Assembly (NCBI GenBank): GCA_903879705.1
Contig: CAIRMO010000119.1
Coordinates: forward strand, 1 to 64,000
Source: an uncultured Candidatus Competibacteraceae bacterium
Lineage (GTDB): Bacteria; Pseudomonadota; Gammaproteobacteria; Competibacterales; Competibacteraceae
Direction of reading: 5' to 3'
Length of the DNA: 64,000 nt
Part shown: positions 46,445 through 55,878 of the stretch, in pieces
Layout of the letters: the number at the start of each line of letters is the position of its first letter
How positions within the stretch are numbered: the first letter of the stretch is position 1
Made by a program: the position numbers and the translations under genes
Notes under the pieces: generated by a model
Told to the model about the DNA's origin: nothing
The model's database searches: none
The model's input: the letters and a program-made list of their open reading frames with translations, nothing else

Positions 46445-48132
46445 AGGAACCGCGCCCGCTGGCAACGGTGCTGCTCCGCAAGGTGGCGGTGTGGTACCTG
46501 ATTTTCGCCGTTGGTATTACCGGCACCCAGTTATTTTTTGAATACCGCAATATCCGGCAGGACATCGTCCATTCGCTGGATGCACTGGCCAACACCTTCG
46601 CCCCCGGCGCTGCAACGGCACTCTGGGATTATCAGGAAGATCTGCTGAAATCCTTGGTCCGGGGCGTTGGCGAGCATAGCGCGGTGACGGCGGTGGACAT
46701 TAGGGACTTCCGCGGACACATCAGCGCGATCCATTCTGCGGAGGAAACTGAAATGGTCTCGCCGGACCTGAGCGTGCGGCAAACCCTGTACCACCGGTTT
46801 GAAGACGGTCAGCAAGAGACGCTCGGCACCCTGAACATCGCTTCGAGCGAGGCCAAAGTAATGGCCCGCCTCAACGGCATTGCGGCATCAGTCGGTTTGA
46901 CCATTACCGCGCAACTGCTGTTTTTAGCGGGGATGCTGGCAGTGCTGGCGCGATTGCTGGTCGTCAGGCCGCTCAGCCGGTTTTTGGAGGAAGTGCGCCG
47001 GTTAGGCGCAACCGATCAGGTGCAGCAGATCGATGCGGGTCCGGTGGAGATCATCGAAATCGCCACGCTGCAACAGGGTTTCAACCAACTGCTGCGCCAG
47101 ATCGCTGAAAGCCGTGCCTTGATTATTACCGCCAACGTCGAGTTGGAGCAGCGGGTCGTCGAACGCACCCGGAAGCTGGATCAGCGTAATCAGGCCTTGA
47201 TGCGAGAGCATGAGTTCACCTTGGCGCTGGTGCGTTCGATTCCGGGTTTTGTCTGTGTGCTGGATGCTACTGGCGGCATCGTGATCGCCAATCAGTCTGC
47301 GGAAGTGCTGATCGGCAGTCCCGGCGTCGCGCTGGCTGGGCAAAACTGGTTATTGCTACCTGCCTTGGCGGCGGCGAATCATCCGTTGCCGGAACTGCTA
47401 CAGCAGGTTCACAAATCCGGCACCGGAAACGCTGAAGCGAGCTTTCTGAAGGATACCGGGCAAGAAATCATCTACCAGTTTGAGGCGCTCCGGGTCGGGG
47501 ACGGCTGGGACACCCGGATCGTTGTGGTCGGCATAAATATCACTGAAAAACATCAGCAGGCGTTGCGGTTGCAGCATCAAGCCTCTCATGATCGCCTGAC
47601 TGGCCTGCCGAACAGGGCGTTGCTGTTGGAACGCCTGGAACAGACGCTCGCCATTGCTACCCGACGCAACGACACCTTTGCGCTGGCGTTCATCGACTTG
47701 GATCAGTTCAAACCGATCAATGATTCGGCGGGCCACGGTGCCGGCGATATGGTGCTGTGCGAAATGGCCGTCCGGTTCTGCCGCTGTGTGCGCGAAACCG
47801 ATACGGTGGCTCGCCACGGCGGCGATGAGTTTGTGTTGCTCCTGCGGAACAGCACCTCCGACGGTTTGCAACGGATCGCCAGAGAGGTGCTGGCGGCAGC
47901 AGCGGAATCGATCTCCTGGAAAGACCGCGTATTTCGGATCAGCGCCAGTATCGGATTTGCGGTATTTCCCCGCGATGGCCGGAGTGTAAAAGAGTTGCTC
48001 GATGCTGCCGACGCGGCGATGTACCGGGCCAAGCAGGCCGGGCGAAACCAGGCCGATTTCGGAACATCGCTGGCGGAATCGGGCTACCGCCATAACCCGG
48101 CCAGCGTCGCTGCCGGTTCCGCCAGCGACTGA
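46441..48132 (+). CDS. membrane sensor diguanylate cyclase (periplasmic sensor-HAMP-PAS-GGDEF)
   Basis: The 563-residue protein has a membrane helix at about 14-32, a periplasmic sensor region to about 150, and a second helix at about 150-172. A HAMP-like linker (about 173-225) and a coiled coil follow. Then come a PAS-like domain (about 255-365) and GGDEF (about 385-545) with the active loop RHGGDEF and DLDQFKPIND. It should make c-di-GMP in response to a periplasmic signal. The start is GTG, overlapping the previous stop (GTGA). The tail overlaps the TssC-like gene by 49 bases. Confidence 0.88.
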   Translation: MKEPRPLATVLLRKVAVWYLIFAVGITGTQLFFEYRNIRQDIVHSLDALANTFAPGAATALWDYQEDLLKSLVRGVGEHSAVTAVDIRDFRGHISAIHSAEETEMVSPDLSVRQTLYHRFEDGQQETLGTLNIASSEAKVMARLNGIAASVGLTITAQLLFLAGMLAVLARLLVVRPLSRFLEEVRRLGATDQVQQIDAGPVEIIEIATLQQGFNQLLRQIAESRALIITANVELEQRVVERTRKLDQRNQALMREHEFTLALVRSIPGFVCVLDATGGIVIANQSAEVLIGSPGVALAGQNWLLLPALAAANHPLPELLQQVHKSGTGNAEASFLKDTGQEIIYQFEALRVGDGWDTRIVVVGINITEKHQQALRLQHQASHDRLTGLPNRALLLERLEQTLAIATRRNDTFALAFIDLDQFKPINDSAGHGAGDMVLCEMAVRFCRCVRETDTVARHGGDEFVLLLRNSTSDGLQRIAREVLAAAAESISWKDRVFRISASIGFAVFPRDGRSVKELLDAADAAMYRAKQAGRNQADFGTSLAESGYRHNPASVAAGSASD

Positions 48133-49598
48133 AACCGCGCCAGCCGAACGACATTGCGCTGGCGGTGCCCCAGGATCGGCATCAGGCCCCGCGCCAAAAC
48201 CGCATTCATCGCCCGCTCGCCCAGCAAGGCTTCGGTTCCGGGTTGCATGATCCGCTCGCCGGCTTCCTCGTAAACATGCACCGGCCAATCCTCGACTTCC
48301 AGCACATCACCAGGACTGAATTCCCAGCCATTTTCCGCAAACCCTGCCGCGATCAACCGGGCGCAGAGGAAGGCCGGATTGCCCCACAGGTAGGCATCGG
48401 GATCGCGTCCGCCGGGCATTTCCTCGAAAGCGATGGCTTCCATCGGATCGGTTTTTCGCCCGTAAGGCAGGCGCAGCAATACCCTCGGCAGGGCCAGCCC
48501 GATCCAGGGCGCAACCGCACAGCGCCGCAGGGCCTGCCAGTTTTGTTCAACCCCAGCCGGCAAAGGCTGCCATTGTCCGGGATCGGCCAGCCTCGCGGCG
48601 GAATCACAGCCCAGCAGTTCCGGGGCCGCCGCTGCTAAAAAGGGACCACCGGCCTGAGCCGCCAGCGAACCCAGCATTGCCAGCAGCGCAATGTCTTCCG
48701 GCCCGGCCCCAAATCGGTAGTCGCCGACCAGCGCCGCCCAAGGCTGGCCGTCCGGCATCTGGACCCCACGCTCAATCAGCCGTTGATAAAGACCCGTGGC
48801 CTTGGGATCGCCGCCCGCCGTCCGCAGATCGGCCAGCAGCTCCTGCCGGGTCGCATCGAGCAGAAAAATCTGCACTGTGCCGCTGTCGCTGTTGACCACC
48901 AGATCATGAACCCCGCGCCAAGCCGCTTCCAACCCCTGAAACGCTGGCTGGTGCAGGATCGCCCGCAATTGATCGCCAATCGCGGCGTCCACCGCCGCCA
49001 CCCAGGCCGGTTGGCGCGAGTCGCTATGAACAATGTGCGGTTGAACCACGGCGTGCAGCAGCCGTTGAATCGCAACGGCTCCGGCATCGACCGATTGCGC
49101 CCGCACCGTCGCGGGAGCCTTGCCTAACAGTCGTCCGAGCAGATCCGCCTCTTTTTCGCTGGCCGCCGCCGGGTCCGTCTGAACCGGCGCAGCGACCGGC
49201 AGCGGGACCAGTTCGGCAGCCGCCTGAGCAAAACTGGCCGGGTCCAGCAGCCGGGCGCGGGTGCGGCGCAGCGTCTGAAAGAGTTCCAGATGTTGATAGA
49301 GCGCATCAGGATGAAAATCATCAAGCTGCTTGAACCGGATCGTAATCGTCTCGTCGGTCGCGCCTACCGGTAACTGCACCGTGGGCGCCAAGCGTGCCAT
49401 GACCGCGGTCAGGCGGTCTACATCGACGGCCAGCACCGGACGATCCGCCAGATCGGGCGAAACCATCGGCGCTTCCCGGTGGGCGCGGCCACTGAAATCG
49501 GCCATGATCAGCATTCGCAGCGGCGCATCGGCATCGTGGCGAGTTCGGGTCGCAATCGACTGGGTCAGATTCAATTGGAATTCCATTGGACTTGGCAT
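48084..49598 (-). CDS. type VI secretion TssB-TssC-like fused sheath protein
   Basis: The 504-residue protein joins two sheath subunits. Residues 1-150 resemble TssB (RMLIMADFSGRAHRE, VDVDRLTAVMARLAP, LDDFHPDAL at 92-100). Residues about 185-504 resemble TssC (QGLEAAWRGVHDLV, LVGDYRFGAGPEDI, LPRVLLRLPYGRKTDP, YLWGNPAFLCARLIA). Sheath proteins are normally encoded separately by tssB and tssC. The start at 49598 (MPSPMEFQ) has GGAG upstream. It diverges from vgrG; no other core secretion gene lies in the window. Confidence 0.75.
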   Translation of the reverse strand: MPSPMEFQLNLTQSIATRTRHDADAPLRMLIMADFSGRAHREAPMVSPDLADRPVLAVDVDRLTAVMARLAPTVQLPVGATDETITIRFKQLDDFHPDALYQHLELFQTLRRTRARLLDPASFAQAAAELVPLPVAAPVQTDPAAASEKEADLLGRLLGKAPATVRAQSVDAGAVAIQRLLHAVVQPHIVHSDSRQPAWVAAVDAAIGDQLRAILHQPAFQGLEAAWRGVHDLVVNSDSGTVQIFLLDATRQELLADLRTAGGDPKATGLYQRLIERGVQMPDGQPWAALVGDYRFGAGPEDIALLAMLGSLAAQAGGPFLAAAAPELLGCDSAARLADPGQWQPLPAGVEQNWQALRRCAVAPWIGLALPRVLLRLPYGRKTDPMEAIAFEEMPGGRDPDAYLWGNPAFLCARLIAAGFAENGWEFSPGDVLEVEDWPVHVYEEAGERIMQPGTEALLGERAMNAVLARGLMPILGHRQRNVVRLARFQSLAEPAATLAGLWR

Positions 49599-49742
49599 GA
49601 CGCATGATCTCCAAAACAGGGGCGATGGCAGAAGTCTAGTCTGAACTTTACGCATCCGGGCCACCGGCTTCCCCACCGGGATTTGCTGCTAAACTCATTC
49701 AACACGCACACTACTGACCACTACAGGTTATGGAGTCTGTCC

Positions 49743-52154
49743 ATGTCAGCTATCACCGTCACGCAAAAACACCGGATAATCGCAGTCAGTACGCCTTTGG
49801 GCGGGGATGTCCTGGTCTTTGGGCGAATGACCGCGACGGAACAGTTGGGCCGGCTGTTCGAGTTTGATTTGGAATTGTTCAGCGACAGAAACGATATTAG
49901 CCCTGCCGACGTACTGGGCAAGAACATGACGGTCCGGCTGGACTTGCCGAAAGGCACCCGTTACTTCAACGGTTATGTGACCCGCTTTGTTCATATTGAT
50001 ACCCAAAGCCAGCGTTACGACGCTTACCGGGTCACTTTGAGTCCCTGGCTGTGGTTTTTGACCCGCACATCGGATTGCCGAATTTTCCAGAACAAGAAAG
50101 TCCCCGACATTATCAAGGAAATTTTCCGCGAACACGGGTTTTCTGATGCCATTAAGGATTCGCTCAGCGGCAGCTATGGGGAGTGGGAATACTGTGTGCA
50201 ATACCGGGAGACCGATTTTAATTTCGTCAGCCGGATGATGGAACAGGAAGGTATTTACTATTACTTCACACATGAAAACGGCAAGCATTTTATGGTGCTG
50301 GCCGATGCCTACAGCGCGCACAAGACCTTTCCCGACTACGCTCAGGTTCCCTATTTTCCGCCGGATGTCCACGATCACCGGGAGCGGGATCACCTGTCAG
50401 AATGGATCACGGTTCAACAGATCCAGCCAGGGGCTTATGCGCTCAACGATTTTGATTTCAAGGCCCCGCGCAAAAATCTCAAGGCGGTGTTGAAAAAACC
50501 CAAGAACCACACGCTGGCTGATTTCGAGATGTACGATTATCCAGGTGAATATATTGATAAAAGCGACGGGGAGAACTACTCGAAGATTCGTTTGCAGGAG
50601 TTATTGGCCCAGTACGAGATCGCGCATGGGCGAGGCAATGCCGCCGGACTGGCGACTGGCTATCTGTTCAGCCTGACCCAGTGTTCGCGCGAAGATCAAA
50701 ACCGTGAATATCTGATTATCTCCGCCGTCCACCGGTTGGAATCGGACGATTATGAATCGGTGGCCGGCGCGGAAGGCACCGGTAAACCGTATCGGGGCGA
50801 CATCTCTGCCATTGATGCCCAACAACCTTTCCGGGCGGCGCGGCTCACACCCAAACCGTTGATGCAGGGACCACAAACCGCCATCGTGGTCGGCAAGTCC
50901 GGCGAGGAAATCTGGACCGACGAATATGGCCGGGTCAAATGCCAGTTTCCCTGGGACCGCTACGGCAAATCCGACGAAAACAGCTCCTGCTGGATTCGGG
51001 TTTCGCAAAGCTGGGCCGGCAAGAAATGGGGCGCGATGAACATCCCGCGCATCGGTCAGGAAGTCATTGTCGATTTCCTGGAAGGCGACCCTGACCAGCC
51101 GATCATCACTGGCCGGGTCTACAACGGCATCAACATGCCGCCCTATGCCTTGCCGGACAAGGCCACCATGTCCACCCTCAAGAGTAATTCCAGCAAGGGC
51201 GGGGATGGTTTTAACGAGATTCGTCTGGAAGACAAGAAGGACGAGGAACAACTGTTTATCCATGCCCAGCGCAATGAGGATATTCGGGTCAAGAAAGACG
51301 CGATGGAATGGATTGGCGAAGAACGGCATTTGATCGTCAAGAAAAAGCAGTTCGAGCAGGTCGAGGGCGAAAAACACCAGATCATTAAATCCGGCGACGG
51401 CGGTGCCGGTCATCACAACGCCAAGGTGGACGGAACCGTGTCGCTGAAAGTGGTCGGCGACCAGAAAGAGGACATCGGCGGCGATCAGCACCTGAAGATC
51501 GGCAGTCGGCAGAACATCAAGACTGGCGGCACCGTATCGCTCAACGTCGGTCAGGACTTGCAGCAGAAGGTCGCCGCAAAGTGCGCGGTGGATGCCGGGC
51601 AGGAGATTCATCTCAAGGCCGGGATGAAGGTGATCATCGAAGCCGGGATGCAATTAACGATCAAGGCCGGTGCCAGCTTCATCGACATCGGGCCGGCGGG
51701 CATCACCATCAGCGGTACGCCCATGGTGAAAATTGTCGGTGGACCGATGGTGATGATTAACAGCGGTGGCGGTTCGGCGGGTTCCGGTTCCGGCTGTTCG
51801 CCAGCGTCCCCCTCCGCCCCGACGGCTCCCACTGCACCCAAGGAAGCCGCTAATGCTGAATCCGGCCAGGTCAGCGACACCCAGGCTCAGAGTCCGGCCC
51901 AGCAGCAAAGTCATAGTCTCGACTCGGTCACGGTTGATAATTCCCAAATGGATAATGGCGACAGCGGGGCAGGCGGTGGCGGTGGTTCTTCCTCCTCCTC
52001 ACAGCAACCCCGGCAGCAGACTGAACCGGATCGGGAGCGGGAGCGGGCGGGGGAAGGCAAGGAAGATGAAGATCAGGAGCGCATTCGGCAAAACCGGCAG
52101 GCCGAGTCGGCCAGAAAAGCCAGTGACAGCGGCCGACCGTTTCGTAAACCATAA
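49743..52154 (+). CDS. vgrG: type VI secretion spike protein VgrG with long C-terminal tail
   Basis: The 803-residue VgrG has a gp27-like part (TQKHRIIAVSTPLGGDVLVF, GRLFEFDLELF), a gp5-like OB part (GRVKCQFPWDRYGK, SCWIRVSQSWAGKKWG, IPRIGQEVIVDFLEGDPDQP), and a repeating beta-helix with DUF2345-like sequence (about 530-680). The last 130 residues or so are low-complexity (Ser, Gly, Gln, then charged) with no catalytic domain recognised. The ATG at 49743 has GGAG upstream. A DUF4123 gene follows 18 bases later. Confidence 0.9.
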   Translation: MSAITVTQKHRIIAVSTPLGGDVLVFGRMTATEQLGRLFEFDLELFSDRNDISPADVLGKNMTVRLDLPKGTRYFNGYVTRFVHIDTQSQRYDAYRVTLSPWLWFLTRTSDCRIFQNKKVPDIIKEIFREHGFSDAIKDSLSGSYGEWEYCVQYRETDFNFVSRMMEQEGIYYYFTHENGKHFMVLADAYSAHKTFPDYAQVPYFPPDVHDHRERDHLSEWITVQQIQPGAYALNDFDFKAPRKNLKAVLKKPKNHTLADFEMYDYPGEYIDKSDGENYSKIRLQELLAQYEIAHGRGNAAGLATGYLFSLTQCSREDQNREYLIISAVHRLESDDYESVAGAEGTGKPYRGDISAIDAQQPFRAARLTPKPLMQGPQTAIVVGKSGEEIWTDEYGRVKCQFPWDRYGKSDENSSCWIRVSQSWAGKKWGAMNIPRIGQEVIVDFLEGDPDQPIITGRVYNGINMPPYALPDKATMSTLKSNSSKGGDGFNEIRLEDKKDEEQLFIHAQRNEDIRVKKDAMEWIGEERHLIVKKKQFEQVEGEKHQIIKSGDGGAGHHNAKVDGTVSLKVVGDQKEDIGGDQHLKIGSRQNIKTGGTVSLNVGQDLQQKVAAKCAVDAGQEIHLKAGMKVIIEAGMQLTIKAGASFIDIGPAGITISGTPMVKIVGGPMVMINSGGGSAGSGSGCSPASPSAPTAPTAPKEAANAESGQVSDTQAQSPAQQQSHSLDSVTVDNSQMDNGDSGAGGGGGSSSSSQQPRQQTEPDRERERAGEGKEDEDQERIRQNRQAESARKASDSGRPFRKP

Positions 52155-52172
52155 ACCGCCAGGAAGATCGCC

Positions 52173-52700
52173 ATGCCCGATTCTTTAGCCGATGCGCTGG
52201 CCAAAGCCCTGTTTGCTGAGGCTGACGCCCATGTCTATGCGGTGCTGGACGGTGCCGCCATCCCCGGCTTGCTGACCAAAGCGCAGGAATGCCAGATTGA
52301 ACCCATCTGTCTGTATCGTGGCGATCTGGTTCCTGAAATGGCGGTGGCAGCCCCTTATCAAGTGACGCTGGAGCGCGGATCGCCGTTCACGAACTGGCTA
52401 CTCCAGGAAGGCTGGGGAAACCATTGGGGGATCTTCGTCGTCAGCCGCACCGACTGGCGGCCCATGCGCGAGCATTTGTGCAGTCTGACTCAGGTTTATG
52501 ATCCCGATTATCAGCCGATCTACTTCCGTTATTACGATCCCCGGGTGTTGCGCATCTATTTACCGACCTGTGACGCCGGGGAATTACGAACGGTATTCGG
52601 CCCAATCTCCCGCCTGCTCTGCGAGGACCAGGAGGGCGGATTGTTGCGGTTCTGGGTGTCCGGCGGGGAATTGGGCAGCGACTGTCTGCCGCTGAAATAG
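52173..52700 (+). CDS. DUF4123 type VI effector chaperone/adaptor
   Basis: The 175-residue protein belongs to the DUF4123 group (Tap/TEC chaperones), which load effectors onto VgrG. Typical pieces: HVYAVLDGAAIPGLL, YQVTLERGSPFTNWLL, WGIFVVSRTDW, and the YFRYYDPRVLRIYLP segment. Its position directly after vgrG fits that role. The cargo would be a neighbouring gene product. Confidence 0.83.
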   Translation: MPDSLADALAKALFAEADAHVYAVLDGAAIPGLLTKAQECQIEPICLYRGDLVPEMAVAAPYQVTLERGSPFTNWLLQEGWGNHWGIFVVSRTDWRPMREHLCSLTQVYDPDYQPIYFRYYDPRVLRIYLPTCDAGELRTVFGPISRLLCEDQEGGLLRFWVSGGELGSDCLPLK

Positions 52701-52722
52701 CCGCAGCAAGGAGAATTTGATC

Positions 52723-53607
52723 ATGCTGGTTATTCGCAAAGCACAGATGGAAGCCTTCGAAAAGATCGCGGTTCGGCGCTTCGAGGACGGTCTGCTCGAT
52801 CACCTGCGCACCTTTTTCCCTGATCACGCCGCCGTCCTGGGCGATCAGCCGTTGGGCCGGGTGATCCGCTACGGATTGCAACGGGCGCAAAGCCGCAACG
52901 TGCAAACCGAACGCGGCGTTTATCGCTATTTGGCGCTGATGTTCATGCTGGGCAGCCTGTTTGATGAAGACCCGCAACTGCCTTGGGCGGCGCCTCAGGA
53001 ACCGGTAACTCCGCCGGCGGTGAACGAAGGTGAAACGGCGGAATCCGCGCCGCCGCCAGAGGAAATCCCGGAAACCCCGGACGCGCAGATCGAGCGGGTT
53101 TATGGCGAAGCGATGGGCTTTCTGGATCAAACCGCCGGGCCGGATAACGGCCATCTGCACCAAACCCTGAATCTATTGCGCCAGCCGCAGGTGTTTGACG
53201 GGTTGCCGCCAGCGCCCAGTTTCGGTCATCGCCTGTTGTTGTTATTGCAGGCCCTGGCGCCGGCCAAGTACCAGGCGCTGGGGGATGAACCGGTGCGGGC
53301 GCTGGTTCGGTCCGGGTATGAAGCCGCCAAGCGCCACGGCTTCGTGACTGAACCCGGCATGATGAATTACATCGCCTTGGCCTATGTCCTGGGCAGCGGG
53401 TTTGATCGCGATCCGGTCTATCCCTGGGCGGCGGCGACTCTCAGCGATCCGGCGCTGGTCAATCCGGCGCAGCGCAGCGCGGTGTTGCGGGAAACGGCGC
53501 TCGCGTATTTGGCGAAATGCCCGCCCGGTTGTTCCCATCGGGCGGAACAGAGCGCGGCAGTGCTGGAAAAAGCTGACCAACCGTGGTTGCGGATCGTTGA
53601 AGGCTGA
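52723..53607 (+). CDS. duplicated-domain protein linked to VgrG/DUF4123
   Basis: The 294-residue soluble protein has two related helical domains. The first covers about 5-88 (FFPDHAAVLGDQPLGRVIRY, YRYLALMFMLGSLFDEDP) and the second about 165-245 (LVRSGYEAAKRHGF, MNYIALAYVLGSGFDRDP). An acidic, proline-rich linker joins them. Similar single-domain proteins often sit next to type VI spike genes. No catalytic motif is visible, so it could be cargo, a second adaptor or an immunity protein. The ATG at 52723 is used; the ribosome site AAGGAG is 12 bases upstream. Confidence 0.65.
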   Translation: MLVIRKAQMEAFEKIAVRRFEDGLLDHLRTFFPDHAAVLGDQPLGRVIRYGLQRAQSRNVQTERGVYRYLALMFMLGSLFDEDPQLPWAAPQEPVTPPAVNEGETAESAPPPEEIPETPDAQIERVYGEAMGFLDQTAGPDNGHLHQTLNLLRQPQVFDGLPPAPSFGHRLLLLLQALAPAKYQALGDEPVRALVRSGYEAAKRHGFVTEPGMMNYIALAYVLGSGFDRDPVYPWAAATLSDPALVNPAQRSAVLRETALAYLAKCPPGCSHRAEQSAAVLEKADQPWLRIVEG

Positions 53608-53613
53608 ACGCGG

Positions 53614-54615
53614 GTGAAATCGACCGGGACTTTCTGGACGATCATCGCGTTGGCAGGATTAGCCGGCGGTGGCTGGACGACTTGGCTGTGGCTAGGTCCG
53701 GTCACGGTCGAAACGACGCAGCCGAGCCGAGGACCCGCGGTGCGTGCGGTCTATGCCACCGGTACGGTGGAGCCGACGGTGATGTTGCCGATTGCCCCGC
53801 GCAATGCGGGCCGGCTGATGGAGCTGAACGCGGCTGAAGGCGATCAGGTTCGCGCCGGGCAGATGCTGGCCCGCCTGGAAGATGCCGACCTGAAAAAATC
53901 AGTCGATGAACTCGAAGCACGAGCGCGATTCGCCAAAAGCCAACTGGATCGCGCCCAGACCTTGCTGGATAAGGGCTTGGGCACGGTGCTGGAACGGGAT
54001 CGGGCGCAATCGGAACGGCAGGCGGCGGATGCAGCGGTGGCCCGCGCCCGTGCCTTGCGGGGGTTTATGACCCTGACCGCGCCCGCCGATGGGCAAATCC
54101 TGCAACGTGACGGCGAGGTCGGGCAACTGATCCCGGCCAATCAGCCGATCTTCTATTTCTCCTGCTGCGCGCCGTTACGAATCGAAGCCGAAGTCGATGA
54201 GGAAGACATCCTGCTGGTGCAGCCCGGCCAGCGCACCCTGATCCGGGCGCCGGCGCTGCCGGGACGGATTCTCGAAGGCCAAGTGGCCGAAATTACCCCG
54301 AAAGGCAACCCGGTCACCCGTGGTTACCGGGTGTGGATTCGGTTTGCCGAAGACCCGCCACTGCGAATCGGGATGACTGCCGAGGTCAATATCGTCGTCA
54401 GTGAACACCAAGATGCGCTACTGGTTCCTGCTACAGCGGTCAGCGAAGGGCAGGTCTGGCTGGTGCGCGATGGGTATCTGCATCGGCAGGCGGTGCAGAC
54501 CGGCATCGTCGGCGAGGCCAAAACCGAGATTTTGGCGGGCTTGAGCGCAACCGACCGGGTTGCGATTCGCCCGGCGGCGGTGTTGCAGGAGGGGCGGCGC
54601 GTGCGTAGCTGGTAA
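53614..54615 (+). CDS. periplasmic adaptor of an ABC exporter (HlyD/MacA-like)
   Basis: The 333-residue membrane-fusion protein has an N-terminal anchor (FWTIIALAGLAGGGW), a lipoyl-like half (GDQVRAGQMLARLEDADL), a short helical hairpin (about 95-140), a second lipoyl half (LTAPADGQILQRDGEVGQL), and beta-barrel domains. The start is GTG at 53614. It is first in a three-gene exporter operon with the permease and ATPase. Confidence 0.88.
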   Translation: MKSTGTFWTIIALAGLAGGGWTTWLWLGPVTVETTQPSRGPAVRAVYATGTVEPTVMLPIAPRNAGRLMELNAAEGDQVRAGQMLARLEDADLKKSVDELEARARFAKSQLDRAQTLLDKGLGTVLERDRAQSERQAADAAVARARALRGFMTLTAPADGQILQRDGEVGQLIPANQPIFYFSCCAPLRIEAEVDEEDILLVQPGQRTLIRAPALPGRILEGQVAEITPKGNPVTRGYRVWIRFAEDPPLRIGMTAEVNIVVSEHQDALLVPATAVSEGQVWLVRDGYLHRQAVQTGIVGEAKTEILAGLSATDRVAIRPAAVLQEGRRVRSW

Positions 54616-54633
54616 TCGCCCGCGTCTAATATC

Positions 54634-55878
54634 GTGTCCATTCAGTTCGCTATCGCCATTACTCATCTGGTCAGCCGCAAGCGACCGACGCTGGTTTCCT
54701 TGACCGGCATTGCGCTGGGCGTGGCGTTCTTTCTGGCGGTGTCGTCGCTGATGCGCGGCTCCGAGCGCGATTTCATCAAGCGGCTGGTCGATAACAGCCC
54801 GCACATCACTGTTTCCGACGAGTACCGCAATCCCCAGCCCCAGCCCGCCCGCGAGTTCTGGCCTGATGGTGCGGTCGAACTGCGGCGAGTCAAGCCGCTG
54901 CCCGAGGTGCGTGGGCTGCGCGGCCATGCTCAGAAACTGGCGTTCATTGAAACCTTGCCCGGACTGCGGGTGGCGCCAGTGCTGGTCGGTTCGGTGGTGC
55001 TGACGTTCGCTGGCCGCAGCGAGGGCGTCACCCTCAGCGGCATCATCCCGGCGAAAATGAAGGGCGTTTCGACCATTGAGGAAAAAATGACTCAGGGTTC
55101 GCTGGATGCGCTGGCGGTCAATCCCAACGGGATTCTGATCGGCGATGGGCTGGCGAAAAAGTTTGGCCTGAGCATGGGCAGCGTGGTCAATGCCGCTTCG
55201 CCGGGCGGTGAAGTCCGCACCTTGAAAGTGGTGGGCATCTTCCGCACCGGCAATGTGAGCTACGATGAAACCCAGACCTTCGCCCTGCTCAAGCGGGTGC
55301 AGGGGATGCTGGATCGGCCCAACCGGGTTAACCGCTTTATCCTTCAACTTGACGATCCTTATGCCGCCCGCGAAGTCGCCAGCGTGATTGAGCAGCGGGT
55401 CGGCTACAAGGCGGTCTCGTGGCTGGAAGCCTCGCAAGACTTGATAAGCGTTTTGCTGGTGCGGAATCTGATCATGTACAGCGTGGTCGCGGCGATTCTG
55501 GTGGTCGCCGCCTTCGGCATTTACAACACCATTTCCACCATCGTCATGGAGAAAATCCACGACATCGCCATTCTGAAATCAATGGGTTTCCATGCCCGCG
55601 ATATTCGCCGCATCTTCCTGATAGAAGGGATTTTGCTGGGATTGATGGGCAGTCTGCTGGGGTTAATTCTGGGGTTGGGCTTGATGGCGTTATTAGGACA
55701 GGTCGAGATCAAGCCGCCCGGCGCGACCGATATCGTGTTTCTGCCGATCTACTGGGGCTATGACCAGTATCTAATCGCCTTGGGTTTTGCGCTGTTGTCA
55801 GCAATAGGCGCGGCCTATCTGCCAGCCCGCAAAGCCGGGCGAGTGCATCCGGTGGCGATTTTGCGGGGGATGGGATGA
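54634..55878 (+). CDS. MacB/FtsX-type ABC permease
   Basis: The 414-residue permease has one N-terminal membrane helix (LVSLTGIALGVAFFLAVSSL), a large periplasmic domain (about 45-270), and three C-terminal helices (VVAAILVVAAFGIYNTIST, then LLGLMGSLLGLILGLGLM and a last one near 380). The sequence KSMGFHARDIRRIFLIEG is the cytosolic coupling segment. It is of the LolC/MacB kind. The start is GTG at 54634. It overlaps the ATPase gene by 4 bases. Confidence 0.9.
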   Translation: MSIQFAIAITHLVSRKRPTLVSLTGIALGVAFFLAVSSLMRGSERDFIKRLVDNSPHITVSDEYRNPQPQPAREFWPDGAVELRRVKPLPEVRGLRGHAQKLAFIETLPGLRVAPVLVGSVVLTFAGRSEGVTLSGIIPAKMKGVSTIEEKMTQGSLDALAVNPNGILIGDGLAKKFGLSMGSVVNAASPGGEVRTLKVVGIFRTGNVSYDETQTFALLKRVQGMLDRPNRVNRFILQLDDPYAAREVASVIEQRVGYKAVSWLEASQDLISVLLVRNLIMYSVVAAILVVAAFGIYNTISTIVMEKIHDIAILKSMGFHARDIRRIFLIEGILLGLMGSLLGLILGLGLMALLGQVEIKPPGATDIVFLPIYWGYDQYLIALGFALLSAIGAAYLPARKAGRVHPVAILRGMG

